A DNA stretch of 64,000 nucleotides from Kordiimonas marina (GCF_023006325.1 NZ_JAINDF010000001.1:240863-304862), one strand, 5' to 3'. Shown: positions 18,665 through 28,091, counted from the stretch's first letter. The notes: generated by a model not told the origin, from the sequence alone. Numbers and translations: made by a program.

Positions 18665-19767
18665 GCCGCCTTCCTTTCCGCAAAGCGCCAGAACAAGAGA
18701 CTGATCGGGTCACGGAACAGATGTTCCATCGCCCCCGCGAACAGGATGACGAGGCCCTGCACCATCACCACCGCATCGCGTGAGAAGTTCGGAATGTCGA
18801 ACGCCACCTCGGTGCCGCCCTGATAAAGCGCGCCGAAAAGAATGGCAGCGAGGATGATCCCCAGGGGTTTGTTCCGGCCCATGAAGGCGACTGCGATCCC
18901 GACGAAGCCGTAGCCAAGCGTAAAGTTGGCGAGGAGCCGGTGCTGCTCGCCCAGAAGCTCATTCAGCCCCATGAGCCCGGCCAGCGCGCCCGAAATCATC
19001 ATGGCGATGATGGTCATGCGCGAAACCGAAACCCCGGCGAACCGCGCCGCGCCTGCGCTTTTGCCAACGACCCGAAGCTCATAGCCGAAGCGCGTGCGCC
19101 ACAGCAGGAAGCCCATACCCCACGCGCACAATAGCGCGATCAGGAAGGAGATATTCATCGGGTTGTTGTCGTAAGAAATCCCCATCATGCCCAGCAGGTC
19201 ATGGATATGAATGAGCGCCGTGCCTGCAGGGAAGTCCGCGCTTTCCGGCATCTGGCCGCCCGGCCGGTGCAAGGGCCCCACCAGCAGGTAAGCCAGCAGC
19301 GCCGAGGCGATGAAGTTGAACATGATCGTGGTGATCACGATATGCGCGCCGCGCCTGGCCTGAAGCCACGCCGGGATGAAGGCCCAAATCGCGCCGAACA
19401 GAGCCGCGCCCACAATGCCTGCAAACACGCCCAGAAGCGGGGCATGAGGCCCGAAGGCGAACACGCCGAGCGTAAGGCCAACCCCGCCGACCATCGCCTG
19501 CCCTTCACCGCCGATATTGAAAAGCCCGGCATGGTAAGCGATGGAGACGGCAAGCCCGGTAAAGATGAAGTTGGTGGCGTAATAAAGCGTGTATCCGATG
19601 GCTTCCTGATAGCCGAACGCGCCCTGAACCAGAAGCGACAGCGCCTGGAACGGGTTATCACCCAGCGCCCAGATGACGATGCCTGAGACCACAAAGGCCG
19701 CCAGCAAGTTGAGCGCGGGCAGCAGGATATTGTCGGCCCAAAAGGGCAGCTTACGCGCGGCCGCCAT
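18661..19767 (-). CDS. Nucleoside ABC transporter permease (first subunit)
   Basis: Permease of 368 residues, paralogous in type to the downstream one. About eight to nine spans; INIGGEGQ-like segment FNIGGEGQAMVGG and LRVVGKSAGAARFAGV are typical of NupP/BmpB-type nucleoside permeases. Start overlaps the stop of the ATPase gene by one base and its end overlaps the next permease by four, showing a tightly coupled operon. Confidence 0.92.
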   Translation of the reverse strand: MAAARKLPFWADNILLPALNLLAAFVVSGIVIWALGDNPFQALSLLVQGAFGYQEAIGYTLYYATNFIFTGLAVSIAYHAGLFNIGGEGQAMVGGVGLTLGVFAFGPHAPLLGVFAGIVGAALFGAIWAFIPAWLQARRGAHIVITTIMFNFIASALLAYLLVGPLHRPGGQMPESADFPAGTALIHIHDLLGMMGISYDNNPMNISFLIALLCAWGMGFLLWRTRFGYELRVVGKSAGAARFAGVSVSRMTIIAMMISGALAGLMGLNELLGEQHRLLANFTLGYGFVGIAVAFMGRNKPLGIILAAILFGALYQGGTEVAFDIPNFSRDAVVMVQGLVILFAGAMEHLFRDPISLLFWRFAERKAA

Positions 19768-21305
19768 CAGCTTGCCCTCCTCTTCTCGCCCGCCATCATC
19801 AGGCCCAGCGTTTTCTCATCCGCGTCTTCAACCGCTACGATACCGACCAGCTCACCTTCGCACATGACGGCGATACGGTCGGAAATGGCGAGCAGTTCAT
19901 CGAGATCGGCGGAGACGACCAGAAGCGCCTTGCCGGCGTTCCGGAGCTCGGTGATCTGGTCATGGATTTTGGTGACGGCGCCGATGTCCACGCCCCGGGT
20001 CGGCTGGCCGATGATCATCAGCTGCGGGTCTCGGGCGATTTCCCGTGCGATCACCAGTTTCTGCTGGTTGCCGCCCGAAAAACTGCTGATCGCCAGCTTG
20101 GGGTTCCGGGGCCGTACGTCCTGGCTTTCGAAATAGCGCTTCGCGGTTTCGGCCAGCGCCTTCAGCTTCAGAATACCGCGGTGGGAGAAATCAGGCTCCC
20201 GCTGGTAGCCGAGCATGGCATTGTCCTCGGCCGAAAAGCTTTCGACTACGCCGGTTTTCAAACGGTCTTCGGCCACATGCGCCATGCCCATGCGTCGGAG
20301 CGTTATGGGGTTGGTTGCCACATCCGGGGACGCGATGACGACATTGTCGAACTCGACCGAGCCCGCCGCCACTTGCCTGAGGCCAGTGATGACTTCCATC
20401 AGCTCGGTCTGGCCGTTTCCGGCAACCCCGGCGACGCCCAGCACTTCACCGTCATGGACATCTAGCGACACGGCCTTGAGCGCCCGGACACCCTGGTCAT
20501 TATTGGCGGAGACATTTTTGAGGCTCAGCCGTATGACGCGCTCGCCATGCGCTTCCCGCGTCTTTTCCCGCGCGACCTTAGCACCGACCATCAGCTCAGC
20601 CAGCTCCCCCGTGGAGGTTTCCGCGGTTTTACGCTCAGCCACGATCTTGCCGGCGCGCATCACCGTCACGTCATCGGTGACGGCCATGATTTCATGAAGC
20701 TTGTGGGTGACGAACAGCACGGTCTTGCCTTCGGCCCTGAGTTGCCGGACGAGCGCGAAAAGCTGCTCGCTCTCCTGCGGGGTCAGGACGGCTGTCGGTT
20801 CATCGAGGACCAGGATTTCCGCGCCCCGGTAGAGCGCCTTCAAAATCTCCACCCGCTGCTTCACACCGACCGGCAGCTCCTCGACCACCGTGTCGAGCGG
20901 CAGGTTGAAGCCGAACTGGCGCTCAAGCGCCGCCAGCGCCCCGCGTGCCGTGGCCCGGGCGTCCTCCAGCTTGGCGCTGCCTTCCGCCCCGAGGATGATA
21001 TTGTCGAGCACCGTGAAAGGCTCCACGAGCATGAAATGCTGATGCACCATGCCGATGCCCGTCTTCATGGCCGCCGACGGGTCGGCAAACGTGTGCGCCG
21101 TGCGATCCACCACCACCTCGCCTTCATCCGGCTGGTAGAAGCCGAACAGCATTTTAAGGAGCGTGGACTTGCCCGCCCCGTTTTCACCTACGATGCCATG
21201 CACCGTGCCCGCACGCACCTTCAGGCAAACGCTGTCGTTTGCGACAACATCACCGAAGCGCTTCGTGAGCGCACGGGTTTCGATAGCAAATTCAGGGTTG
21301 GACAT
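19767..21305 (-). CDS. Nucleoside ABC transporter ATP-binding protein (two cassettes)
   Basis: Cytosolic ATPase of 512 residues made of two fused ABC domains, as in RbsA/NupO-type transporters. First cassette: Walker A GENGAGKST, signature-like LPVGVKQRVEIL, Walker B LVLDEPTAVL. Second cassette: degenerate Walker A GVAGNGQTE, intact signature SFSGGNQQKLVIAREI and a Walker B-like LMIIGQPTRGVD, the usual asymmetry in this family. It follows the binding-protein gene by 29 bases and drives uptake through the two permeases. Confidence 0.94.
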   Translation of the reverse strand: MSNPEFAIETRALTKRFGDVVANDSVCLKVRAGTVHGIVGENGAGKSTLLKMLFGFYQPDEGEVVVDRTAHTFADPSAAMKTGIGMVHQHFMLVEPFTVLDNIILGAEGSAKLEDARATARGALAALERQFGFNLPLDTVVEELPVGVKQRVEILKALYRGAEILVLDEPTAVLTPQESEQLFALVRQLRAEGKTVLFVTHKLHEIMAVTDDVTVMRAGKIVAERKTAETSTGELAELMVGAKVAREKTREAHGERVIRLSLKNVSANNDQGVRALKAVSLDVHDGEVLGVAGVAGNGQTELMEVITGLRQVAAGSVEFDNVVIASPDVATNPITLRRMGMAHVAEDRLKTGVVESFSAEDNAMLGYQREPDFSHRGILKLKALAETAKRYFESQDVRPRNPKLAISSFSGGNQQKLVIAREIARDPQLMIIGQPTRGVDIGAVTKIHDQITELRNAGKALLVVSADLDELLAISDRIAVMCEGELVGIVAVEDADEKTLGLMMAGEKRRAS

Positions 21306-21334
21306 GGTGGGTCCTGCGGGCTCTAGGGCGGTTG

Positions 21335-22336
21335 TTAACGTCCGGTGTTGCTACCGGCGACATCGCCGACGACGAGTTCACCACTGATGATCTTGGCGCG
21401 GGCCTCATCGAGCTTCGCCTTCATCTCCGGCGTGATCAGGCTGGCGTTATATTTGTCGAGCGCATAATCGACACCGCCGTCCTTGAGGTCCATGACCGTG
21501 TGGCCCGGCTTCCAGGTGCCATCCTTGGCCTGGGCAAGCGCCCGGTGAACGGCAAGGTCAACGCGCTTCATCATGCTGGTCAGCACGGTGCCCGGGGCGA
21601 CATAGTTCTGGTTGCTGTCAACGCCGATCGCGAACTTGCCCGCATCCTTCGCCGCCTGAATGACGCCAAGGCCGGACGGCCCGGCGGCGGAGAAGATGAT
21701 ATCCACCCCGCGTGCATACTGGGATTTGGCAAGCTCAGCCGCCTTGATCGGGTCATTCCAGGCGCTCGGCGTAGTGCCGACATAGTTTTCGGTGAACGTC
21801 AGGTCCTTGCGCACATAGTCCGCGCCCTGCTTATAGCCGCGTTCGAACCGGCGGATCAGCGGTATATCCATGCCGCCGATGAAGCCGATGCTGTTCGTCT
21901 TGGTTTTCATCGCCGCGATCATGCCCACAAGGAACGAGCCTTCGTTTTCCTTGAAGGTGATCGACTGCACGTTCGGCAGGTCGACAATGGCGTCGACGAC
22001 CGTGAATTTCACATTGGGGAATTCCTTCGCGACATTCCGGACCGCAACGGCATAGCCAACGCCCACCGCGACGATCAGGTCCGCGTGGCGGCGGGCGAAT
22101 CGCTTCAGCGCCTGCTCATACTGGGTTTCGCTGCGGGGTTCGAATTCGCGGTAGGCAATACCGGTTTCGGCCTTGAAGGCGTCAGCGCCCACGCGCGCCG
22201 CCTCGTTGAAGGACTTATCGAATTTGCCGCCGATATCATAAAGCACAACAGGCTTGAAGTCGGCCGCCATCGCCGTGACGCTCATCACTATGGACGCGGC
22301 AAGCGAAAGCACCGCGCGGCCAAAGGTCTTTTTCAT
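21335..22336 (-). CDS. BMP-family nucleoside-binding protein (PnrA-like)
   Basis: Periplasmic substrate-binding protein of 333 residues. Signal peptide ends AMAA; DIGGKFDKSFNEAARVG, DLIVAVGVGY, FIGGMDIPLIRRFERGY and IGVDSNQNY are conserved in the BMP/PnrA family, which binds purine (and other) nucleosides. No lipobox is seen, so it is probably free in the periplasm. First gene of the operon to ABC transporter, cdd, deoA, deoB and nuclease. GGGGAGTG precedes the ATG, and the palindromic operator C lies 105 bases upstream in the divergent promoter region shared with upp. Confidence 0.93.
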   Translation of the reverse strand: MKKTFGRAVLSLAASIVMSVTAMAADFKPVVLYDIGGKFDKSFNEAARVGADAFKAETGIAYREFEPRSETQYEQALKRFARRHADLIVAVGVGYAVAVRNVAKEFPNVKFTVVDAIVDLPNVQSITFKENEGSFLVGMIAAMKTKTNSIGFIGGMDIPLIRRFERGYKQGADYVRKDLTFTENYVGTTPSAWNDPIKAAELAKSQYARGVDIIFSAAGPSGLGVIQAAKDAGKFAIGVDSNQNYVAPGTVLTSMMKRVDLAVHRALAQAKDGTWKPGHTVMDLKDGGVDYALDKYNASLITPEMKAKLDEARAKIISGELVVGDVAGSNTGR

Positions 22337-22440
22337 GACTTTTCACTCCCCAGCAGCATATGTTTATCTATGCTTTGTTATGCCTTGATTTGACGGAAGG
22401 GCGCAAGGGAACCAGAGCATCACCCCGTGGTCAACCATTT

Positions 22441-22456
22441 TTGACATTTTGGTCAA
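22441..22456. promoter_or_regulatory. RutR-box-like operator C, divergent promoter region
   Basis: TTGACA-TTTT-GGTCAA between the divergent BMP operon (ATG 105 bases left) and upp operon (ATG 69 bases right). On the minus strand the site and flank read AATCTTGACCAAAATGTCAA, nearly the same as operator E. A further GGTCAA half-site lies at 22429-22434. Position suits joint control of both operons. Confidence 0.72.
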
Positions 22457-22524
22457 GATTCAGTCGACAATTGCATTTCCTGCCCCTATGAAAAGGCAAA
22501 TCCAGTTGCCGACGGAGCTACTCT

Positions 22525-23163
22525 ATGACTTCAAATGTTACAGTTGTGGATCATCCCCTTGTTCAGCATAAGCTGACGCTGATGCGCCGCAAGGAAGCGA
22601 GTACCGCAGAATTCCGCAAACTTTTGCGCGAAATCGGGCTGTTTCTCGGCTATGAAGCGCTCCGCGATCTGCCGCTCGGTAAACTGCATATCGACACGCC
22701 CATCTGCGGCATGGAAGCCCCGGTGATCGCGGGCAAGAAGCTGACCTTTATCTCGGTGTTGCGCGCAGGCGACGGCCTCCTCGGCCCGATGCTGGACCTG
22801 GTGCCCTCCGCCCGGATCGGCCAGATCGGCCTGTCCCGCGATGAGGAGACCCTGGAGGTCACCAAATATTTCTTCAAGGTGCCGCAGAACCTGGGCCAAC
22901 GCCTCAATGTGGTGCTGGACCCGATGTTGGCGACTGGCCATTCGGCGATCCGGGCTATACAGGAAATCAAGGACGCAGGCGCCAAGGATATTCGTTTTGT
23001 TTGCCTCCTGGCCGCGCCCGAGGGTATCAAGGCCTTCACGGAAGCGCATCCGGACGTGCCCGTTGTGACCGCCTCGATCGACGAAAAGCTCAATGAAAAA
23101 GCTTACATCGTCCCGGGGCTCGGCGACGCCGGTGACCGCTTGTTTGGAACCAAAGGGGCCTAA
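22525..23163 (+). CDS. upp: Uracil phosphoribosyltransferase
   Basis: Salvages uracil to UMP with PRPP; cytosolic. The 212-residue length is normal. PRPP-binding loop [11 protein letters not shown] and the uracil-binding C-terminal motif [12 protein letters not shown] are both present, as is LRAGDGLL. First gene of a three-gene salvage operon (upp, second phosphoribosyltransferase, pnp), transcribed away from the BMP operon with operator C in between. It recovers the uracil that DeoA and Cdd generate. Confidence 0.96.
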   Translation: MTSNVTVVDHPLVQHKLTLMRRKEASTAEFRKLLREIGLFLGYEALRDLPLGKLHIDTPICGMEAPVIAGKKLTFISVLRAGDGLLGPMLDLVPSARIGQIGLSRDEETLEVTKYFFKVPQNLGQRLNVVLDPMLATGHSAIRAIQEIKDAGAKDIRFVCLLAAPEGIKAFTEAHPDVPVVTASIDEKLNEKAYIVPGLGDAGDRLFGTKGA

Positions 23164-23169
23164 AGTAAA

Positions 23170-23724
23170 ATGACCGTCACGAAACACTATGTAACCGCTC
23201 AAGAGCTCTTGGACGATTCGTTCCAGCTCGGCGTCAAAATCCTGAAAAGCGGCTTCAAGCCGAAATTCATCGTCGGTGTCTGGCGTGGCGGCACCCCGAC
23301 CGGCATCGCCGTGCAGGAAATCATGGATTATTACGGTATCCATACCGACCATATCGCCATCCGCACCTCCAGCTACATCGGGATGCAGCAGCAGAAAGAG
23401 GTCAAGGTTCACGGCCTCGAATATATCGTCAACAACATCAACGCCGAGGACAGCCTCCTCATCGTCGATGACGTGTTCGACAGCGGCCGTTCGATCGCCG
23501 CGATCATCGAGCACCTGAAGGCGAAATGCCGCCGCAACACCCCGGAAATCATCAAGATCGCCACGGTCTTCTACAAGCCCGCGCGCAACGTCACCGACCT
23601 GGAGCCGGATTTCTACTGCCATGAAACCGACGACTGGCTGGTGTTCCCGCATGAGCTTTCGGACATGAGCCTCGCGGAGATCAAGGAACATAAGGGCCTC
23701 GACCTCCCGGACATGAAATTCTGA
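23170..23724 (+). CDS. Purine-type phosphoribosyltransferase (hypoxanthine/xanthine-guanine-like)
   Basis: Type I phosphoribosyltransferase of 184 residues. The PRPP loop VDDVFDSGRS is the clear family signature, and the VGVWRGGTPTG segment forms the pyrophosphate-binding region. It begins 6 bases after upp and is followed 20 bases later by pnp, so the likely role is converting hypoxanthine, guanine or xanthine released by Pnp into nucleotides. Which purine base is preferred cannot be read from sequence. Confidence 0.85.
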   Translation: MTVTKHYVTAQELLDDSFQLGVKILKSGFKPKFIVGVWRGGTPTGIAVQEIMDYYGIHTDHIAIRTSSYIGMQQQKEVKVHGLEYIVNNINAEDSLLIVDDVFDSGRSIAAIIEHLKAKCRRNTPEIIKIATVFYKPARNVTDLEPDFYCHETDDWLVFPHELSDMSLAEIKEHKGLDLPDMKF

Positions 23725-23744
23725 GGAACGGGAGCCGCGGCGCC

Positions 23745-24563
23745 ATGAATTACGACGACGTCCAGGCCTGTGCGGGCTTCATCCGCGAACGCTTCACCGG
23801 CGAGATGCCCAAGCTTGCCATGGTGCTCGGCAGCGGGCTCAACAGCCTGGCTGATGCCCTCGAAGACGCCACCGTCTTCTCCTACGCTGACCTGCCCGGT
23901 TTTCCGAAGCCGACGGTGGAGGGCCACGCCGGCCGGATGCTGATCGGCAAGCTTGGCGACAAGCCGGTCATCTGTATGCAGGGCCGCGCCCATGCCTATG
24001 AAGGCCACCCGGCGGAAAAGCTCGGCTACGCCACCCGCGTGCTGTGGGCCCTCGGCGTCGAGACGCTGGTGCTGACGAACGCGGCGGGCAGCCTGCGCGA
24101 AGAAGCCGGCCCCGGCAGCCTGATGGCGATCACCGACCATATCAATTTCTCGGGCGTCAACCCGCTTGTCGGCCCGAACGATGACCGTATCGGCCCGCGC
24201 TTCCCGGATGTCAGTGAAGCCTGGAACAAGGCCCTGACCAAGAAGCTGCTGGCGTGCGCGAACGCGCTCGGTATTCCGCTTCATAGCGGCGTCTACCTGA
24301 TGGCGAAGGGCCCGAACTTCGAGACCCCGGCAGAAATCCGTGCTTTCAAGGTTTGGGGCGCCGATGCCGTCGGCATGTCGACCGTGCCGGAATGCCTAGT
24401 CGCGCGTCACTGCGGCATGAAAGTGGTTGGCATCAGCTCGATCACCAACCTCGCCGCCGGGATGCAGGGTGAGCTCACGCACCATGAAACCATGGAATAT
24501 GGCGCCATCGCCGCCGTGAACCTGGAGAAGCTGCTGCGCGCCTTCGTCGCCGACGTGCTTTAG
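23745..24563 (+). CDS. Purine nucleoside phosphorylase, trimeric PunA type
   Basis: Phosphorolyses purine (deoxy)nucleosides to base and (deoxy)ribose-1-phosphate. The 272 residues contain the phosphate loop VLGSGLN, GRAHAYEGH, LTNAAGSL, the base-site motif GPNFETPAEIR, MSTVPE and ITNLAAG, as in the low-molecular-mass trimeric family (inosine/guanosine preferring, adenosine poorly used). That preference fits the exported adenosine deaminase encoded in this island, which would supply inosine. Last gene of the upp operon, ended by a strong shared terminator. Confidence 0.94.
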   Translation: MNYDDVQACAGFIRERFTGEMPKLAMVLGSGLNSLADALEDATVFSYADLPGFPKPTVEGHAGRMLIGKLGDKPVICMQGRAHAYEGHPAEKLGYATRVLWALGVETLVLTNAAGSLREEAGPGSLMAITDHINFSGVNPLVGPNDDRIGPRFPDVSEAWNKALTKKLLACANALGIPLHSGVYLMAKGPNFETPAEIRAFKVWGADAVGMSTVPECLVARHCGMKVVGISSITNLAAGMQGELTHHETMEYGAIAAVNLEKLLRAFVADVL

Positions 24564-24584
24564 GCTTCAAACCATTCAGACATG

Positions 24585-24616
24585 AAAAAGCCCGGCTGGT
24601 TTGGCCGGGCTTTTTT
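24585..24616. terminator. Bidirectional intrinsic terminator
   Basis: Perfect 12-bp stem (24585-24596 with 24604-24615), 7-base loop, A-run on the left and T-run on the right. It sits between the convergent pnp and aldehyde dehydrogenase genes and can stop both transcripts. Confidence 0.92.
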
Positions 24617-24640
24617 GTTTGGGCTTTAAAGGGGCAAGGC

Positions 24641-27049
24641 TCAGTAGCTCTTGCCGCCTTCGTTGGCATCGCCATACGGCACCCAGATGTTTTTGACTTC
24701 CGACGCGCGGTCCATCAGCACACGGGTCGCCATCTGCTTGGCGTCGAACCAGTCATAGGCCTTGCCGTAGCTGACCCACGTCCGTTTCATATTATCGGCC
24801 GCGGCCTTTTCAATGGCAGCCGAGCCTTCGCGGTCCCCGAAGTACCAGACGGCATCGATGCCGTAATGCTTGGCAAGCGGCATCGCCATGGCGTCACGCG
24901 CGCCGGTGACGATGTTGACCACCCCGCCCGGCAGGTCGGAAGTCTCGAGGATCTGGTAGAAGTCGGTCGCGAGGAGCGGATAGCGCTCGGACGGGATCAC
25001 CACTGCCGTGTTGCCCGCCGCAATCGCGAAGGCCGTCAGCGTGACGAACGCGAGGAGCGGTGCTTCATCCGGGCAGATGATACCGATGGTGCCGATGGCT
25101 TCATTCATTGCCAGCGCGACACCGCGGATCGGCGGCTGGTGCACGGCACCGTCATGCTTGTCGGCAATCGCCGCGGCAGAGAACAAGCGCTGGATCGACA
25201 GCTCGACCTCAGCCGTCGCAGCCTTGCCGCTCACGCCCGTGAGCTCGCTTAAGCGGTCCGCGAACTCGTCCGCGCGGGCGCTGAGGTTCTCGGCGACATA
25301 ATAGAGGATTTGCGCCTTCAGGTGCGCGGTCGTGCCCGCCCAGCCCTGTGCCTTGGTCGCGGCCTCAACCGCGTTGCGGATATCCTTATAGTTGCCGTCG
25401 CCTACGAGGCCCGCGAACGCGCCTTTATGGGTGGCAATGGCAACAGAATCACCGCCATCCGGCCGCGCCTGCTTGCCGCCGATATAATGCTTGGCGGTAC
25501 GGTCCACGCCCGGCATACCGCCGGACGCTTTCGGCTTGGCGACGTCGGCGGGCTTGGCGACCGGTTTCCACTCCTTCAGGCCCTTTTCGAACTTGGGCTT
25601 CAGGTAGGCGAGCATACCTTCGCGGCCGCCTTCACGCCCGAAGCCGCTTTCGCGGTAACCGCCGAAGCCTGCGGCGGCATCGAACATGTTAGTGCCGTTG
25701 ATCCAGACCACCCCGGCCTTGAGGGCGGGTGCGACTTCAAGCGCGCGCGACAGGCTTTCCGACCATACGGTGGCGGCGAGGCCATAGCGGGTGTTGTTGG
25801 CCAGCGCCACGGCTTCCGCCTGCGTGCGGAAGGTGATGGCGGTCAGCACCGGGCCGAACACTTCTTCCTTGAAGAGGATATTGTCGGTCCCGACATCGGT
25901 CACCAGCGTCGGCGGGTAGAAGACCCCGTGTTCCGGCATGTCACACGGCGCGTGCCATACGGTGGCGCCCGCGGCTTTGCCTGCGGTCACCATCTCATGG
26001 ATGCGGTCTTTCTGGACCTGATCGACCACCGCACCAATGTCGATGCATTTATCGAGGCTCGGGCCCACACGCAGGGTTTCCATCCGGCGCCGCAGCTTCT
26101 CGAGGAAGCGTTCAGCGATGCCTTCCTGAACGAGGAGGCGGGAGCCCGCGCAGCAGACCTGACCCTGGTTGAACCAGATGGCGTCCACAAGGCCTTCAAT
26201 GGCGCCGTCGATGTCGGCATCTTCGAAGACGATGTAAGGCGACTTGCCACCCAGCTCGAGCGTGAGCTTCTTGCCCGTGCCCGCGATAGCGCGGCGGATG
26301 ATCTTGCCGACCTCGGTCGAGCCGGTGAAAGCGACCTTGTCGACATTCGAATTCACCAGCATGGCGCCGGTGTCGCCCTCACCGGTGATGATATTGACGA
26401 CCCCCTTCGGCAGGCCTGCTTCCTCACACAGTTCCGCGAACTTGAGCGCAGTCAGCGAGGTGAATTCCGCGGGCTTGAGGACCACGGTGTTCCCGGCGGC
26501 GAGCGCGGGGGCCACTTTCCAGGCCAGCATCAGCATCGGGAAGTTCCACGGGATCACTTGGCCTGCGACACCGACGGCTTCATGGTCCGGGAATTCCTCA
26601 TCCATCAGCTGCGCCCAACCGGCGTGATGATAGAAATGCCGCGCGACCAGCGGGATGTCGATATCCCTGCTTTCGCGGATCGGCTTGCCGTTATCCAGGC
26701 TCTCGAGCACGGCAAGGATACGCGAATGCTTCTGCACTAAGCGCGCCAGCGCATAAAGATACCGCGCACGGCCATGCCCGCCGAGCGACGCCCATTTGCC
26801 TTGCGCCGAACGGGCGGCGGCAACGGCGGCATCCACTTCGGCCTGACCGGCGGCGGTCAGGTCCGCCAGCTTTTCGCCGCTTGAAGGCGCATAGGTCGCA
26901 AAGGTTTTCGCGTCCGCGGGCTGCACCCACTTGCCGTCAATAAACAGGCCGAAACGGCCGTCGTGCGCCTTCAGCCACGCGTCTGCGTTCGCCCTGCTTT
27001 CGGGCGCCGGGCTATAGTCCATGGTTTCGAACTTCTCTTTCACAGTCAT
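24641..27049 (-). CDS. Two-domain aldehyde dehydrogenase, ALDH16 type
   Basis: NAD(P)-dependent aldehyde oxidation. The 802-residue protein holds a complete ALDH domain (about 30-500) with catalytic Cys299 in GQVCCAG and Glu265 in LELGGKS, then a linker and a second, shorter ALDH-like domain (about 520-800) without GQxC or ELGG motifs. This two-domain layout and length match ALDH16; bacterial members keep the catalytic Cys while the animal ones have lost it. A longer frame exists, but the ATG at 27049 has GGGAGCAG in front and begins 10 bases after deoC. Since DeoC releases acetaldehyde, conversion to acetate is the natural role, though the substrate is inferred. Confidence 0.88.
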   Translation of the reverse strand: MTVKEKFETMDYSPAPESRANADAWLKAHDGRFGLFIDGKWVQPADAKTFATYAPSSGEKLADLTAAGQAEVDAAVAAARSAQGKWASLGGHGRARYLYALARLVQKHSRILAVLESLDNGKPIRESRDIDIPLVARHFYHHAGWAQLMDEEFPDHEAVGVAGQVIPWNFPMLMLAWKVAPALAAGNTVVLKPAEFTSLTALKFAELCEEAGLPKGVVNIITGEGDTGAMLVNSNVDKVAFTGSTEVGKIIRRAIAGTGKKLTLELGGKSPYIVFEDADIDGAIEGLVDAIWFNQGQVCCAGSRLLVQEGIAERFLEKLRRRMETLRVGPSLDKCIDIGAVVDQVQKDRIHEMVTAGKAAGATVWHAPCDMPEHGVFYPPTLVTDVGTDNILFKEEVFGPVLTAITFRTQAEAVALANNTRYGLAATVWSESLSRALEVAPALKAGVVWINGTNMFDAAAGFGGYRESGFGREGGREGMLAYLKPKFEKGLKEWKPVAKPADVAKPKASGGMPGVDRTAKHYIGGKQARPDGGDSVAIATHKGAFAGLVGDGNYKDIRNAVEAATKAQGWAGTTAHLKAQILYYVAENLSARADEFADRLSELTGVSGKAATAEVELSIQRLFSAAAIADKHDGAVHQPPIRGVALAMNEAIGTIGIICPDEAPLLAFVTLTAFAIAAGNTAVVIPSERYPLLATDFYQILETSDLPGGVVNIVTGARDAMAMPLAKHYGIDAVWYFGDREGSAAIEKAAADNMKRTWVSYGKAYDWFDAKQMATRVLMDRASEVKNIWVPYGDANEGGKSY

Positions 27050-27059
27050 CGTCTGCTCC

Positions 27060-28019
27060 CTAGCCCATCGGGTGGCGGTAAGCGGCGGAGTAGCCGCCGA
27101 AGGCATGATATTCCAGTTGGCGCTCAAGGTCACCGAGAAGGCTGGACGCGCCGAAGCGGAACAGCTCCGGCGTGAGCCAATCCCGGCCCAGCTCTTCCTT
27201 GATGAGCGTGAGGTAAGCCACAGCGTCCTTCGCGGTCTTGATACCACCCGCAGGCTTGTAGCCGACCTTCTGGCCGGTGCGCTGATAGAAATCACGGATC
27301 TGGCGGATCATCACCAGCGTGACCGGCAGCGTGGCGTTCACACCTTCCATGCCGGTCGAGGTCTTGATGAAATCGGCTCCCGCCATCATCGCGGTCATCG
27401 AGGCCTTGCCAACCTGCGTGAGGTTGCCGTGCTCGCCGGTCGCCAGGATGGCTTTCATCAGCGCCGGGCCACAGGCTTCCTTGAAGGCTTTCACTTCATC
27501 ATACAGCGCCTGCCAGTTGCCCGTGAGCACATGACCGCGCGTGATGACGATATCGATCTCGCCCGCGCCTGCAGCAACCGAACGGCGGATTTCCTCAAGC
27601 CGGGTTTCAAACGGCGCGAGACCTGCCGGGAAGCCGGTCGAAACCGCCGCCACCGGCACGCCGGTGCCCTCAAGCGCCTTCACCGCAGTCGGTACCATTT
27701 CATGATAGACACACACAGCCCCGGTGGTGAGCTGCATGTCACCCACGCCCAACGCGTCCATGATGTCTTGGCGGACAGGGTGCGCGGCCTTGCGGCACAG
27801 GCGCTCCACCCGGCCCGGCGTGTCATCCCCCGCGAGCGTGGTGAGGTCGATACAGCTGATCGCCTTCAGCATGAACGCAATCTGGCTGTCCTTCTTGACC
27901 GAGCGGCGGCCCATAAGCGAGCCGATACGGCGCTCAACCGCGCTTTTGTTGACACGGATACCATCCAGCCAGTCGGCATGGAAAGCGGTACCCCGATTGA
28001 TCGAACCTTCAGGTGTCAT
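27060..28019 (-). CDS. deoC: Deoxyribose-phosphate aldolase
   Basis: Class I aldolase splitting deoxyribose-5-phosphate to glyceraldehyde-3-phosphate and acetaldehyde. At 319 residues it is of the long, animal-like DERA type rather than the 220-260 residue bacterial form. Schiff-base Lys219 lies in GADFIKTSTG; Lys255 (GYKPAGGI) and Asp156 (EIDIVI) complete the proton relay, one number off human DERA. It is followed 10 bases later by the ALDH16-type gene. Operator D lies 49 bases upstream of the ATG, in the short gap after the permease gene, so deoC probably has its own regulated promoter besides read-through. Confidence 0.95.
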   Translation of the reverse strand: MTPEGSINRGTAFHADWLDGIRVNKSAVERRIGSLMGRRSVKKDSQIAFMLKAISCIDLTTLAGDDTPGRVERLCRKAAHPVRQDIMDALGVGDMQLTTGAVCVYHEMVPTAVKALEGTGVPVAAVSTGFPAGLAPFETRLEEIRRSVAAGAGEIDIVITRGHVLTGNWQALYDEVKAFKEACGPALMKAILATGEHGNLTQVGKASMTAMMAGADFIKTSTGMEGVNATLPVTLVMIRQIRDFYQRTGQKVGYKPAGGIKTAKDAVAYLTLIKEELGRDWLTPELFRFGASSLLGDLERQLEYHAFGGYSAAYRHPMG

Positions 28020-28067
28020 GACCTATCCCGATAAGAGTGCGAAAACTTCGCGACACAAAGCCAAATC

Positions 28068-28083
28068 CTGACCCTATGGTCAA
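28068..28083. promoter_or_regulatory. RutR-box-like operator D upstream of deoC
   Basis: CTGACC-CTAT-GGTCAA, palindrome in the 72-base gap between the permease stop and the deoC ATG. The CAAATC flank on its left equals that of operator A. Confidence 0.72.
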
Positions 28084-28091
28084 GAAATGAT

